Shown: positions 1-9,232 of the stretch, in pieces
Layout: the number at the start of each line of letters is the position of its first letter
Numbering within the stretch: position 1 is the stretch's first letter
NCBI GenBank assembly: GCA_029226975.1
Contig: JAQXZB010000053.1
Span: forward strand, 1 to 38,010
Direction of reading: 5' to 3'
DNA from: Clostridiales bacterium
GTDB taxonomy: Bacteria; Bacillota; Clostridia; UBA1381
Length of the DNA stretch: 38,010 nucleotides
The notes under the pieces: model-generated
Told to the model about the DNA's origin: nothing
What the model saw: only the letters and a program-made list of their open reading frames with translations
Databases searched by the model: none
Translations under genes and position numbers: made by a program

Positions 1-1157
1 GGATTCAGCTGTGCCTGCAATGCCTTCATCTGAGCGTTTCTTCGACTTATCTGCTCCTTGTACACTGTGTTTACAAGCATATCAATATGCTTTACAAGGT
101 CATTATACTTTACTGTCAGAAAGCCTATTTCATCCTTTCTGTCGGTTTGAACCATGCTTATATTATTTGTCTTTTCAAAATCATTTATTGCTTTTATAAG
201 CACTTCGATTACATTTAATAAATCCTTGCAGAACATCAGTGCCATAACCAGTATCAGCAAACACGTGAAAATTCCAAATAATACTACCGCATTGCGTACC
301 TTGTTTGTGTTGCTGTAAAGCTTTGAAAAAGGCATCATTGCTACAAGGTTCCATTCATATTCATCCATATGTAAAAAGAAAACCATATGGTGATTTTTCC
401 TGTCCACATATGAGCCGTTTTTGCCGGCAATAAGACTGTCAAACTGCTCTTGATCCAATGTAGGCAGCGCCGATTCCCTGTATGAATACATATACTCATA
501 GCCATCTGTTATAATTTCCAAGCTCATAAACCCGTTCAGATTCGTGTCCTCATTTATAAAAGCTTCGTCCCTTATTCTCAATATCTGAGTGCCTATTCTT
601 TCCAGAGTGTCTTTGTTGTATACGGTTCTGCCCATATATATTTTCCCATCGACGCACTTCCATACAGGTATGGCGGACTCAGACGAAAAATTCGTTAAAA
701 GTTCATCCGTATCAGATATATCGCTGCCGTTCATTCTGTAGCAAAGTCCGTTTTTATTATAAAGATATACAGCCTCAACCTCCTGCTGAGGATACGATAT
801 ATTCTTAAGCAACTCATCAATTTCCAGTGACTCGTCATATGCTTTGAGCAGATCGAATTTATCTGTATTGGAGCATATAATGCTGTAAATTCTCTCATTA
901 TACAAAATATTTTGAGAAATATTCTCCACATTGTTCATATGCGTCCGAACATTATTTCCTATATTGCAGAGCATGCTGTTTGAATACTTTACAAACATAT
1001 CCGAAAAGCACCTTTTTGTAAATACACCATTAAAAATTACACCGCTGACCGCCTGCAAAATGACTATTGCACCAAATACAAGCATTAGCTTTTTTTTAAG
1101 AGGCCAGTCTTCGTACAGACGGATTATTCTGTTCTTCAGTTTTGTTGTTTTTTTCAA
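1..1157 (-). CDS. YesM-type sensor histidine kinase, 3' end beyond window
   Basis: N-terminal part of a membrane sensor kinase. The frame opens at a TTG (1157-1155) preceded by AAGAAGGGGA at good spacing, 23 bases after the stop of the binding-protein gene, and stays open to base 1. Visible parts: a positively charged start, a first membrane helix (about residues 24-42), a long extracytoplasmic region, a second helix (about 287-306, read as VLFGIFTCLLILVMALMF), a HAMP-like linker containing DEIGFLTVKYNDL, and a coiled region ending in MKALQAQLNP. In YesM/LytS-like kinases (His_kinase family PF06580) that ending immediately precedes HFLYN, so the window stops one or two residues before the phospho-acceptor His. 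The ATPase domain lies outside. Co-transcription with the adjacent binding protein suggests a sugar-sensing three-component arrangement; this is inference. No internal damage was seen. Confidence 0.85.
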   Translation of the reverse strand, partial: MKKTTKLKNRIIRLYEDWPLKKKLMLVFGAIVILQAVSGVIFNGVFTKRCFSDMFVKYSNSMLCNIGNNVRTHMNNVENISQNILYNERIYSIICSNTDKFDLLKAYDESLEIDELLKNISYPQQEVEAVYLYNKNGLCYRMNGSDISDTDELLTNFSSESAIPVWKCVDGKIYMGRTVYNKDTLERIGTQILRIRDEAFINEDTNLNGFMSLEIITDGYEYMYSYRESALPTLDQEQFDSLIAGKNGSYVDRKNHHMVFFLHMDEYEWNLVAMMPFSKLYSNTNKVRNAVVLFGIFTCLLILVMALMFCKDLLNVIEVLIKAINDFEKTNNISMVQTDRKDEIGFLTVKYNDLVKHIDMLVNTVYKEQISRRNAQMKALQAQLN

Positions 1158-1180
1158 TTTGTATGTCCCCTTCTTTATAT

Positions 1181-2491
1181 TTAATTTTCACTCACATATC
1201 TGTATGCATAATCCCACACCTCCTGTATGGTGATTTTATCCTCCAAAAATAACGGAAATCTGTCACAGATATGGCGCAGAACATCCGAATCTATATAGTA
1301 ATTTGAAAAGTCTATGATCTGATTTGCCGAGTTAATAAAATCGCAGTTTCTCTGATAGACCTGATTCTTTGCCTTTGTTGCCGCTTTTCGTATTTTTATG
1401 GTGGGAACACTGCCCAAATTTTCCGCAATATAATATGCCGACCGTTGGGATGTAAAATATTTAACCACAGATAATATCTTCTCACGCATTTTCTCATTTT
1501 CCCAGTTTTTTGAGGAGACAAAAATCGTATCAGATCCGGCGCCGTAAAGAATTGCCTTATCCAGCGAAAGACCGTCTTCAAAAACCGGAAACGGATTTAT
1601 TGAAACTGTTTCAAAAAGTCCGCTCTCATCAATATTTTCCGAAAATTCGGAATAGCGCACTATAAACGCCGCCCTTTTTGATAAAAACAGATTATCGCAT
1701 TGTTTTTTTGTTATTGCAAACAAATCCTTCGAAAATGCTCCCATATTATAAAGCTCCTTAATGTAGTCGGCAGCACGAATATAATATTCATTCGGGACAC
1801 CGGAGCTTGAAACATTGGATGCATTGAACTTTCCTCCGAGCATGGCGGCAATACACCTGTAGAGCAAAAGCCCGTCATCGGACATATCAAAGGCAATCGG
1901 CACTATATTCTTTGAGCGAAGAACAGGGATTATCTCCTTAAGCTGCTCATAGGTTTGAGGTATGCTGACACCCGCATCGCTTAAAACATCGGTATTTACA
2001 TACATGGCCGCATAGGTTGTCATAAGAGGAAGTCCGATTACCTTATCATCCTTGGAAACATATTTCCATACACTTTTGTTAAAGCTGCTGTACCAGTCAT
2101 AATCATTTTCAATCTCCGGCTTCATGTCTACAATTTTCCCCTTGCCTGCAAATTTATTTGTGGTCACACTCGGCCATGTGATAAATATATCTGCCTCATT
2201 TCCCGACACAAAATCTATCTTTAAGCGCGAAAAATAATCATTCCCCGGCACATAGCTTGTTTCTATAACAACATCGTTATGTTCCTCATTGTAATTATTT
2301 ATTATATCCTGATAAATACGGCTTTTCCTGTCCTGTGGTCCGAAATTCAAATATATTCTTATTTTGGTTTTGCGTACTTCATTTTGATAATATGCAATAT
2401 CCTGTATAGGCTTTAAATATGTATACAAATACGCCGCACCGATACTCGCTATCAGCACTGCTGCAAGAACTGCGAATGTTTTTTTTCTCAT
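1181..2491 (-). CDS. Extracellular solute-binding protein, family 1, membrane-anchored
   Basis: Periplasmic-type binding protein, 436 residues, resembling family 1 sugar-binding proteins. It starts MRKKTFAVLAAVLIASIGAA, one hydrophobic segment without a lipobox cysteine, so it is probably held by an uncleaved N-terminal helix rather than a lipid. The segment IRIYLNFGPQDRKSRIYQDI followed by GNEADIFITWPS is typical of the fold's first lobe (strand, helix, D-[IV]-x-x-x-W-P). ATG at 2491 has GGGGTG upstream. No permease genes follow. Instead a YesM-type kinase starts 23 bases downstream, so this protein may present a ligand to that kinase rather than feed a transporter. That role is inferred from neighbourhood only; the ligand is unknown. 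A promoter-like sequence lies just upstream, so this pair is probably a unit separate from the large array. Confidence 0.8.
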   Translation of the reverse strand: MRKKTFAVLAAVLIASIGAAYLYTYLKPIQDIAYYQNEVRKTKIRIYLNFGPQDRKSRIYQDIINNYNEEHNDVVIETSYVPGNDYFSRLKIDFVSGNEADIFITWPSVTTNKFAGKGKIVDMKPEIENDYDWYSSFNKSVWKYVSKDDKVIGLPLMTTYAAMYVNTDVLSDAGVSIPQTYEQLKEIIPVLRSKNIVPIAFDMSDDGLLLYRCIAAMLGGKFNASNVSSSGVPNEYYIRAADYIKELYNMGAFSKDLFAITKKQCDNLFLSKRAAFIVRYSEFSENIDESGLFETVSINPFPVFEDGLSLDKAILYGAGSDTIFVSSKNWENEKMREKILSVVKYFTSQRSAYYIAENLGSVPTIKIRKAATKAKNQVYQRNCDFINSANQIIDFSNYYIDSDVLRHICDRFPLFLEDKITIQEVWDYAYRYVSEN

Positions 2492-2527
2492 AACATTACA
2501 CCCCGTATAATAATCCAGTTTTATTCC

Positions 2528-2559
2528 ATTATAATATAGTATTAACGACCAAATTTCAA
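2528..2559 (-). promoter_or_regulatory. Probable sigma-A promoter for binding protein/kinase unit
   Basis: On the minus strand TTGAAA (2559-2554) is followed 17 bases later by TATTAT (2536-2531), which overlaps a perfect TATAAT (2533-2528) at 20-base spacing. It lies 37 bases upstream of the ATG at 2491 and just downstream of the terminator that closes the large array, as expected for an independent transcription unit. The exact -10 is ambiguous. Confidence 0.45.
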
Positions 2560-2610
2560 CATTTTACAAAAAAAATAAAATAATATTACAACTTTCTGTT
2601 ACAAATTTAC

Positions 2611-2645
2611 AAAAAAATATCCTCACATCAGAGGATATTTTTACT
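2611..2645. terminator. Bidirectional intrinsic terminator closing the large array
   Basis: A perfect 10-base inverted repeat, AAATATCCTC (2615-2624) and GAGGATATTT (2631-2640) with a 6-base loop, is flanked by an A-run on the left and a T-run on the right. Read on the minus strand the stem is followed by seven T's, which suits termination after the ribokinase-like gene that ends at 2737. Confidence 0.75.
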
Positions 2646-2673
2646 GTACGTATAATTTTTTGAGAGTATATCA

Positions 2674-2700
2674 GCAGTAATAATGGTTGAGTATTACTGC
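2674..2700. other. Hairpin in the 3' trailer of the kinase gene
   Basis: GCAGTAATA (2674-2682) and TATTACTGC (2692-2700) form a perfect 9-base inverted repeat with a 9-base loop between the ribokinase stop (2737) and the terminator. It has no T-run on the minus strand, so it is more likely a stabilising or processing hairpin than a terminator. It could also be an operator for the downstream unit; nothing here decides between these. Confidence 0.4.
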
Positions 2701-2736
2701 ATATATCAGTTTTCCATTGATATAACCAATAGATCA

Positions 2737-3639
2737 TTACTGTTCTTCTCTTAAATAGTTGAAAGCCTTACGAACCTCTTCTTCTGTGGGAATTGACGGT
2801 GCGGCACCTTTTCCCGAAACCGTAACCGCGGAAGCGCATGACGCTATTTTTATTGCATCTTTATATTGTGTTCCTTTTGATATTTCGGAAATAAAATATC
2901 CGGTAAATGTATCACCTGCCGCAGTTGTATCAACGACCTCCGTTTTAAAAATCGGCTGATAGTACTGGGAATTTTTATCCATATACACGCATCCCTTTTC
3001 ACCTAAAGTAAGCACCACCTTAAGCTGCGGATAACTATTTTTTAAATTTAACAATATTTGCTCCGCAGAGCTTTCACCGGTGATTTCGCACCCCTCTATT
3101 TCGTTCAAGATAAGATATGTGATCTTATTAAAATCAAGATTCTTGAGCTTTTCATTAAACGGGGATGGATTAAGGGCAATAATCATTCCTTTTTTCCATA
3201 CCTTATCCACAATATAATCAATATTATTTATTTCATTCTGCAAAAGAATAATATCATCCTTTTCAAAACCGCCAAGAACCTCATCTGTAAAATCATTTGT
3301 AATCATATGATTGGAACCGGGATGTAAAAATATAGAATTTTCACCTTGTGAACTGACCTGAATGATTGCGTGTCCGTTTTTTGCGTCTACCTGTTTTATA
3401 TATGATGTATCAACACCGCTTGTCTTAAAGGTGTCTAAAAGAATTTCGGCATCACTTCCGATACATCCCGCATGATAAACCTTTGTTCCCGCTCTTGCTA
3501 TCGCAACAGATTGATTAAGCCCCTTTCCTCCGGGGAACACCTCAAGCTTATCGGTAGTTTCCGTCTCCCCAGGTTTTACAATATGCTCAATATTATAAAC
3601 ATAATCTATATTGCATGAACCAAAATTTAAAATTTTCAT
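2737..3639 (-). CDS. Ribokinase-like PfkB family carbohydrate kinase
   Basis: Cytoplasmic sugar kinase of the PfkB/ribokinase family, 300 residues from the chosen ATG. Family marks: the N-terminal substrate lid region, the glycine pair in FPGGKGLNQSVAIARAG (about residues 35-51), NPSP in mid-protein, and the C-terminal signature DTTAAGDTFTGYF (about 237-249), whose AAGD Asp is the catalytic base. The frame extends seven codons upstream to a TTG overlapping the previous stop (TTGA), but GAAGGTG lies 7 bases before the ATG at 3639, so that ATG is preferred. It directly follows a nucleoside hydrolase, and the natural reading is hydrolase releasing ribose and kinase making ribose 5-phosphate. A different sugar cannot be excluded because PfkB specificity is hard to read from sequence. 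Last gene before the terminator. Confidence 0.85.
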   Translation of the reverse strand: MKILNFGSCNIDYVYNIEHIVKPGETETTDKLEVFPGGKGLNQSVAIARAGTKVYHAGCIGSDAEILLDTFKTSGVDTSYIKQVDAKNGHAIIQVSSQGENSIFLHPGSNHMITNDFTDEVLGGFEKDDIILLQNEINNIDYIVDKVWKKGMIIALNPSPFNEKLKNLDFNKITYLILNEIEGCEITGESSAEQILLNLKNSYPQLKVVLTLGEKGCVYMDKNSQYYQPIFKTEVVDTTAAGDTFTGYFISEISKGTQYKDAIKIASCASAVTVSGKGAAPSIPTEEEVRKAFNYLREEQ

Positions 3640-3656
3640 ATTTACACCTTCACATA

Positions 3657-4535
3657 TCAACTGATTTTCATATACTTGACTATTTCCTCTGCCGCTGCCT
3701 TTTCTGTGCAGTTTAAAACAATTCGGCTGTCCTTGCCTCCATCAGTGTATACTGTATGTCCTTCACTGTCAAAGCTTACATGAAGATTGTTCTGTTTTTT
3801 GAAAAATTCGTTCTCCTGACACACAGCACAATATACCGTAATAGGATCCCAGCTTTCTCTTTTCCCGCTAAAAACATTATACGCAACTCTTACGGGACAA
3901 GACTTATCCGAAGATGTCATGTCTACAGAGGTTATTACATCTCGTCCCACCTCAAAGCCACAGTAAACAATCGGCATCGGAAAATTTTCTGCAACATAAC
4001 GGGCCGATTCTATATCTGTTTTTATATTGTACTCGGCACTTGACCGATCCTCAAAGTTACCTCCCATAGCGTAAAGGCACTTGACCGAGGCCTTTACAAG
4101 CTCAATGCCGTTTTTATCACTGATGTCATCCGGCTCTGATCTTAGCAAATCCGCAATATTATTCAGCATACCTATAGTAACAAGAGTTACATTATCATTC
4201 TCGGCAATAGCCCTGCGCATTACGCTCACCGCATCCTCAAAGCTCGGCATCGGATTATGCTCTAAATAAGTTTGCTTTATATCCTCGGTAAAGATTTTGC
4301 AGTGTTTCTCCTCGAGAAATGTCTTTTTTGTATATATACCAACCGGAATATCACTTCTGCCAAACCAAGAGTTAATTGCCTTTATTGTAACAGCTCCCCC
4401 TATATCCGAACCGCAGTGAGTCATTCCGATAATCTGTGCAGCTCCTTTTTTGGATAGGTTCTGTAAAAGGGCAATCGCACCGGCATCATCGCAATCACTG
4501 CCGATATCAGTATCTAAAAAAATCCTTTCAAACAT
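3657..4535 (-). CDS. Nucleoside hydrolase (IUNH family)
   Basis: Probable N-glycosidase splitting ribonucleosides into base and ribose, 292 residues, no signal peptide, so cytoplasmic. The N-terminus carries the calcium-binding aspartate cluster LDTDIGSDCDDAGAIALL (Asp 8, 10, 14, 16, 17), close to the family DTDxGxDDAxAI pattern, and later segments VTLVTIGMLNNIADLL and YAMGGNFED match the conserved strands around the active site (family: T-x-x-G-P-L-T-N and M-G-G). In this copy GML-N-N replaces the usual GPLTN, as in several distant homologues, so the true substrate may not be a standard nucleoside. Weak ribosome binding site AAAGGTTTAAAG before ATG 4535. It ends 18 bases before the kinase's chosen start, which suggests translational coupling. 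Placement in a xylan locus is unexpected. Confidence 0.8.
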   Translation of the reverse strand: MFERIFLDTDIGSDCDDAGAIALLQNLSKKGAAQIIGMTHCGSDIGGAVTIKAINSWFGRSDIPVGIYTKKTFLEEKHCKIFTEDIKQTYLEHNPMPSFEDAVSVMRRAIAENDNVTLVTIGMLNNIADLLRSEPDDISDKNGIELVKASVKCLYAMGGNFEDRSSAEYNIKTDIESARYVAENFPMPIVYCGFEVGRDVITSVDMTSSDKSCPVRVAYNVFSGKRESWDPITVYCAVCQENEFFKKQNNLHVSFDSEGHTVYTDGGKDSRIVLNCTEKAAAEEIVKYMKIS

Positions 4536-4574
4536 ATCTTCTTTAAACCTTTCTTTTTTGCAAAGTTTAATTTT

Positions 4575-5894
4575 TTAATGATATTCTTTCATATAACCCT
4601 GTTTTTGATGGGCGGCAACCATCTCATCACACATAGCTACAATATCATCAATGGACAGCTCTGCCGCAGTGTGAGGATCAAGCATCAAGGCTCTGTAAAT
4701 ATCACTCTTCTTCTTTGAAACCGCGGCCTCAATTGCAAGCAGCTGTGCGTTAATATTTGTCTGATTCATTGCCGCAAGCTGTGTCGGGAGATTTCCGATA
4801 TATGTAGGATGGATACCCATTGCGTCAACCATGCACGGAACCTCTACGCAAGCCTCATTGGGCAAATTTGTTATAAGACCTGTATTGATAACATTTCCCG
4901 CTATTTTATAGGGAACATCTGTTACCATAGCCTCAATTATGCGGGAAGCATACTCACGGCTTCTCTCATGAGTAACACTGCCGCCGGCAAACAGCTTCTC
5001 CTTTTGCTCTTTCCACTGCTCAATTTGCTCAACACATCTCCTGGGATATTCATCTAACGGTATATTGTATTTCTCTATCAGCTCGGGATATTTTGATTTT
5101 ATAAAGAACGGATTGTACTCCGCATTATGTTCACTGCTCTCCGTACAGTGGTAGCCGAAATATTTTATATATTCAAACCGAGTCATATCGGTATGCTTTT
5201 CATTCTTATTTTTTGCAATGGCTTTTTCCCTAATCAAAGGATAGAGGTCATTTCCCTCCAAATCCCGTATATCCAAAAGCCAGCCCATATGGTTTATGCC
5301 GGCAATCTTGTCAACAAATCCGTCCACCTTGATGTCGAGTGCCTCCAAAAGACAGCTTGAGCAAACCTGAACACTGTGACAAAGACCTATGGTTTTGATG
5401 TTGGTAAATCTCTGCATATATCCTGTAAGCATTGCCATAGGATTTGAATAATTCAAAAACCACGCATCGGGGCAAACCTCCCCCATATCCCGGGCAAATT
5501 CATCAAGGACGGGAATTGTTCTTAAGGCTCTCATAATACCGCCCACGCCCATTGTATCACCTATGGTTTGTCTTAAACCGTATTTTTTGGGTATTTCAAA
5601 GTCGATGACGGTGCAAGGCTCATAGCCGCCTACCTGAATAGCATTTATAACAAACTGTGCATCACGCAGTGCTTCCTTCCTGTTTTCAACACCGCAGTAT
5701 TTTTCCACTCTTGCCTGATTGTTGTTGCAGTTTTTATTCAAATCACAAATCAGTACATAGCTTTCCTCAAGGCGTTCGGGATCAATATCGTACAATGCAA
5801 TATCAATATCATGCAGCACCTGTGAAAGCATACAGTCACCCAAAACATTTTTTGCAAAAATGGTGCTTCCCGCACCCATAAATGTAATCTTCAT
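4575..5894 (-). CDS. GH4 alpha-galactosidase-like glycosidase (MelA type)
   Basis: NAD- and metal-dependent glycosidase of family GH4, 439 residues, cytoplasmic. The Rossmann start MKITFMGAGSTIFAKNVLGD binds NAD. WFLNYSNPMAM (about 145-155) binds substrate. LCHSVQ (Cys172-His173) and INHMGW (His202) match the Mn-ligand Cys and His of the family. In GH4 the residues after Cys-His sort with substrate: CHSV is the alpha-galactosidase (MelA) variant, whereas alpha-glucosidases have CHEV, alpha-glucuronidases CHG, and phospho-glycosidases CN. Alpha-galactosidase is therefore the best call, by motif only. It would remove galactose from imported hemicellulose or raffinose-type oligosaccharides. ATG 5894 has AGGAAATAA upstream and sits 21 bases after the YesN stop. 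No frameshift or missing motif was seen. Confidence 0.85.
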   Translation of the reverse strand: MKITFMGAGSTIFAKNVLGDCMLSQVLHDIDIALYDIDPERLEESYVLICDLNKNCNNNQARVEKYCGVENRKEALRDAQFVINAIQVGGYEPCTVIDFEIPKKYGLRQTIGDTMGVGGIMRALRTIPVLDEFARDMGEVCPDAWFLNYSNPMAMLTGYMQRFTNIKTIGLCHSVQVCSSCLLEALDIKVDGFVDKIAGINHMGWLLDIRDLEGNDLYPLIREKAIAKNKNEKHTDMTRFEYIKYFGYHCTESSEHNAEYNPFFIKSKYPELIEKYNIPLDEYPRRCVEQIEQWKEQKEKLFAGGSVTHERSREYASRIIEAMVTDVPYKIAGNVINTGLITNLPNEACVEVPCMVDAMGIHPTYIGNLPTQLAAMNQTNINAQLLAIEAAVSKKKSDIYRALMLDPHTAAELSIDDIVAMCDEMVAAHQKQGYMKEYH

Positions 5895-5914
5895 AATTTA
5901 TTTCCTCCATATTT

Positions 5915-7456
5915 TTATTCATCAATACCGATTTTATTGTTCTTCTCGCGATACTGTGTCGGAGATATACCTTCGTATTTCTGAAACTTTGTATAAAAAT
6001 AGTTTACATCCGTATAGCCAACCAAATTAGCGATATGATGTACCTTATAGCTTGTATTTATGAGCATTTCTTTTGCCTTTTCCATTCTTACACGCAAAAC
6101 ATAATCCTTAAAGCTTTCTCCCATTTTTTCTTTAAACACCTTGCCTAAGTATGACGGGGTAAGATAATATATTTTTGCTATCAGCTGCATGGATAACTCG
6201 GCATTTGCATAGTTTTTGTTGATATAATCCGTAATTTCGCCTATAACGCCGGAAGCCGATTTATTCTTTATGCGCATAAACGCCTTGCTTATCTCATCCA
6301 CAGCGCCGGTTAAAAACATATAAACAATATTATGCGTAAGCATTGGGTGTTTTTCAAGCTTTGACCAACGGTAAACGATAAATACCGCATCCTGTACATC
6401 GTTTCTGCTTATAAAGCTGCCTATTTCAACGATAATTTTTCCGATATATGTTTTTACGAAATCAGGGCGTATTCTCATTCTCACAATCTCATCATGGAAC
6501 AAGTCTACAGTTTTTCTCAAGCCCACATCGTTCATCATATTCAGATATTCCGTTATGCTGTCTATCAATTCATGCTCTGATATAAGCTTATTATACTCAA
6601 CATCCTTATAATCGTCATATATAAACACCTTCCCGGTGTCTTCATAAAACAGAGCATCCACAAGTATTTCACTTGACTTCTTTGATATACTTATGTCCTC
6701 AATAGTGTCACATTTACTTCCGACAAATATGACAAAATTAGTTAATCCGGCGGCTTCGAGATGTTCTTTTATGTTTTCGGTGTATGTCCTCACATTCCCG
6801 TCCGAATGTGTAAAATCCACCACCAGCTCAACCTCACCGCTTATGTTTTCGCTTATAAAACATATTTCGTCACTGCATCTGCTTATAACAGCATACAAGC
6901 TTCCGCCCGTCACATTGCGGGAACTGTTAAGATTTATCATATCCCTATAAAATTCCCGCACAACAATATACCTCAAATTATTGCTTTCCCTAAACTCGGT
7001 AAGCTCATTTATATTATTCTTTTTTCCTGCCAGCAGCGACATTATATATGCACCTATCTGTTGCTTTTGATACTCATTGTTTCTTTCTATTTCAGTTTTA
7101 ACCTTTTGTAACAGTGCAATAAGCTCCTCCTCATCAACAGGCTTTAATATGTACCCGCTGACATGATGGTCTATGGCAAATTTGGCATATTCAAACTCGC
7201 TGTAAGCAGACAAAAGAATATACTTGGTTGCGGATGATATTTCTTCCATGCATTTAATAAGTTCAATGCCGGACATCTTTGGCATACGAATATCGGTTAT
7301 AACAACATCGATTTTTTCTTTTTTAATAATTTCGATAGCGTCAGCCGCATTTGTTACCTTTGCAGCCACACTGTAGCCATGTTTCTCCCAGTCGATAAGC
7401 ATCTCCATTCCGTCGACTATAGTTTGTTTGTCGTCAACAAGCATAACCTTAAGCAT
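5915..7456 (-). CDS. YesN-type response regulator (REC + AraC HTH)
   Basis: Transcription factor of 513 residues. Receiver domain at 1-125: LKVMLVDDK (acid pair Asp8/Asp9), phospho-acceptor Asp55 in VVITDIRMPKMSG, and the Lys in ILKPVDEEEL. The middle (about 140-400) is a poorly conserved regulatory region. AraC-type double helix-turn-helix at about 408-505, with MQLIAKIYYLTPSYLGKVFK and IANLVGYTDVNYFYTKFQKY, ending ISPTQYRE. It starts 16 bases after the kinase stop, so it is coupled to its cognate YesM. AraC proteins usually bind tandem direct repeats about 21-22 bases apart. Such repeats occur at 34052-34089 and 35975-36012, so this regulator is a candidate activator of both units, competing with the regulator at 37905. 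That link is inference. Confidence 0.92.
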   Translation of the reverse strand: MLKVMLVDDKQTIVDGMEMLIDWEKHGYSVAAKVTNAADAIEIIKKEKIDVVITDIRMPKMSGIELIKCMEEISSATKYILLSAYSEFEYAKFAIDHHVSGYILKPVDEEELIALLQKVKTEIERNNEYQKQQIGAYIMSLLAGKKNNINELTEFRESNNLRYIVVREFYRDMINLNSSRNVTGGSLYAVISRCSDEICFISENISGEVELVVDFTHSDGNVRTYTENIKEHLEAAGLTNFVIFVGSKCDTIEDISISKKSSEILVDALFYEDTGKVFIYDDYKDVEYNKLISEHELIDSITEYLNMMNDVGLRKTVDLFHDEIVRMRIRPDFVKTYIGKIIVEIGSFISRNDVQDAVFIVYRWSKLEKHPMLTHNIVYMFLTGAVDEISKAFMRIKNKSASGVIGEITDYINKNYANAELSMQLIAKIYYLTPSYLGKVFKEKMGESFKDYVLRVRMEKAKEMLINTSYKVHHIANLVGYTDVNYFYTKFQKYEGISPTQYREKNNKIGIDE

Positions 7457-7471
7457 CTACTCACCCCTGTC

Positions 7472-9169
7472 CTACTTTTCAAATCTCATAGGTAAATTCA
7501 TTGTGATTTCCGTTTTTTCCAATGGTATACTTACGGCGCTTATACTGAAATCATCACCGAAATATAATTTCATTCTTGTATACGCACTTCCAATGCCCAC
7601 TCCCCGGGTATTGAGATATGCAACATCTCTGTTATTCATCGCCTCAACCAATTCTTTTTCTATACCACAGCCGTTATCACATATTTTTATCACTATTCTT
7701 TCATTCTCACAGCCTGCATACATTTTAAACGAACGATTGTCCTCCATTTCGTCAAGTCCGTGTCTGAAAGCATTCTCAACAAAAACCTGGACTGACATTT
7801 TGGGAATACAGCATTTACTAATCCGCTCATCAATCTGAATGTCTATCGACACATTATCCTCCAAATTAAATCTGCTTAATTCAATAAATGCGTCAATGAA
7901 AGCCATTTCATTTTCAAAAGTGATAATGTCTTTTTTCCATTCAATCAGCTTGCGCATCATAACCGACATACTTCCTATCACTTTTGCAAGCTCCCTGTCC
8001 CCTCTTTTCAAGCTATGCATTCTAAGCATATCCAGGCTGTTAAACATGAAATGAGGATTGACCTGATTAACAAGTGCCATATATTCTACCGTTCGCTTCT
8101 CTTTTTCACTCTCAATGCTCTTTATGCGTTCTTTATACACCTCATTTATAAGTGTATTTATCTTGTCTACGGCGGCATTAAAGCCGTTTACAAGCATACC
8201 CATTTCATCCTTGCCGGCACCTGCGGCATCTATCTTTTCAAATTTACCGTTCTGAATTTTAGCCGTCGCATCTGTCAGCTCATTAAGCTTTTCAACCATC
8301 GAATATGTTATCTCATAACCTACCACCAACGAGATTAATAATATTATAAACAATATTGCGAAAAATTGCAACAGTTCCTGTATTAAACCTCTCGTCCAGT
8401 CACTGTTATTCTCACAATAAATTTTGTATCCGCTGAATGTTCCAAGGTCCCTTTCAATGGCGTTTTTGCTCGGTGTTATTTTCTTTACATTTGCTTCAGG
8501 GCTTACAATACAGTTGTAAGCTGCATCGACCAGATACATCTTATTGGTGTTGTTTTCAAGCTCCTTTGCAAGGGCATTGCGTGAAATGTCTATTTTCAAA
8601 ATATCTTTATTATTCTCATCTGTATCTAAGAGCCTTATCAGGCTTATCTTTGTTTCATCCTGTTCATTATCGTAATAGGAAATAACACTGTACTCACTGT
8701 TCGTGTCGATAAATTGATTATACCAATTTGTATCCTTGGGAAGCAGTGACATCGGGTATAACACATGGCTTTTATACAGCTTTTCGTTATATGAATATAT
8801 TTTACAGGATTCGAGCATATCGTACAGTGTCAGATATGACTGTATACCGTCAATATTCTTAGCATTATCTATAAAGTCCTGTGTATTTCCCTCCTGCATC
8901 ATAAGGCTGTTGTTAAGGTCGTAATCATAATAGCAAAGCTCACTCAAAAGCCATGCTTTATCTATTATATTTTCAATCGAAACACAGCTTTTATAAACAT
9001 CAAATTGTGCCTCTTTCAGATTTGCATCCCGTATTTTACTGATCATTGATAAACAATAAATGCAGCTTATCAGTATAATCGGCAAAAATGCACACAACAC
9101 ATAGACAATCAAAATCTTTTTTCTGAATTTGATGTCATTAAATGCTGATATCCTAAAAAGTCTTTTCAT
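7472..9169 (-). CDS. YesM-type sensor histidine kinase
   Basis: Membrane kinase partnering the adjacent YesN regulator. Layout: membrane helix at about 19-40, extracytoplasmic sensor region at about 45-260, second helix at about 265-288, HAMP linker to about 345 (KDEMGMLVNGFNAAVDKI), then His_kinase motif VNQVNPHFMFNSLDMLRM with phospho-acceptor His373, and an ATPase domain with N-box VFVENAFRHGLDE, G1 CDNGCGI and G2 TRGVGIGSAYTRM. The frame begins six codons earlier (9187), but AGGGTGA lies 5 bases before the ATG at 9169, giving 565 residues. It probably senses an extracellular saccharide or the loaded binding protein of the importer just upstream in the array; the ligand is not deducible from sequence. 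Confidence 0.92.
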   Translation of the reverse strand: MKRLFRISAFNDIKFRKKILIVYVLCAFLPIILISCIYCLSMISKIRDANLKEAQFDVYKSCVSIENIIDKAWLLSELCYYDYDLNNSLMMQEGNTQDFIDNAKNIDGIQSYLTLYDMLESCKIYSYNEKLYKSHVLYPMSLLPKDTNWYNQFIDTNSEYSVISYYDNEQDETKISLIRLLDTDENNKDILKIDISRNALAKELENNTNKMYLVDAAYNCIVSPEANVKKITPSKNAIERDLGTFSGYKIYCENNSDWTRGLIQELLQFFAILFIILLISLVVGYEITYSMVEKLNELTDATAKIQNGKFEKIDAAGAGKDEMGMLVNGFNAAVDKINTLINEVYKERIKSIESEKEKRTVEYMALVNQVNPHFMFNSLDMLRMHSLKRGDRELAKVIGSMSVMMRKLIEWKKDIITFENEMAFIDAFIELSRFNLEDNVSIDIQIDERISKCCIPKMSVQVFVENAFRHGLDEMEDNRSFKMYAGCENERIVIKICDNGCGIEKELVEAMNNRDVAYLNTRGVGIGSAYTRMKLYFGDDFSISAVSIPLEKTEITMNLPMRFEK

Positions 9170-9232
9170 AACATTCACCCTATGCATTATTAACCAAATC
9201 GATAATTGAAACAGTGTATTTATCCCATAAGC

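Noticed and set aside
9170-9232. Separate promoter for the kinase/regulator genes
   Set aside because: The 63-base spacer shows neither a paired -35/-10 nor a hairpin. Read-through from the permease genes is simpler.
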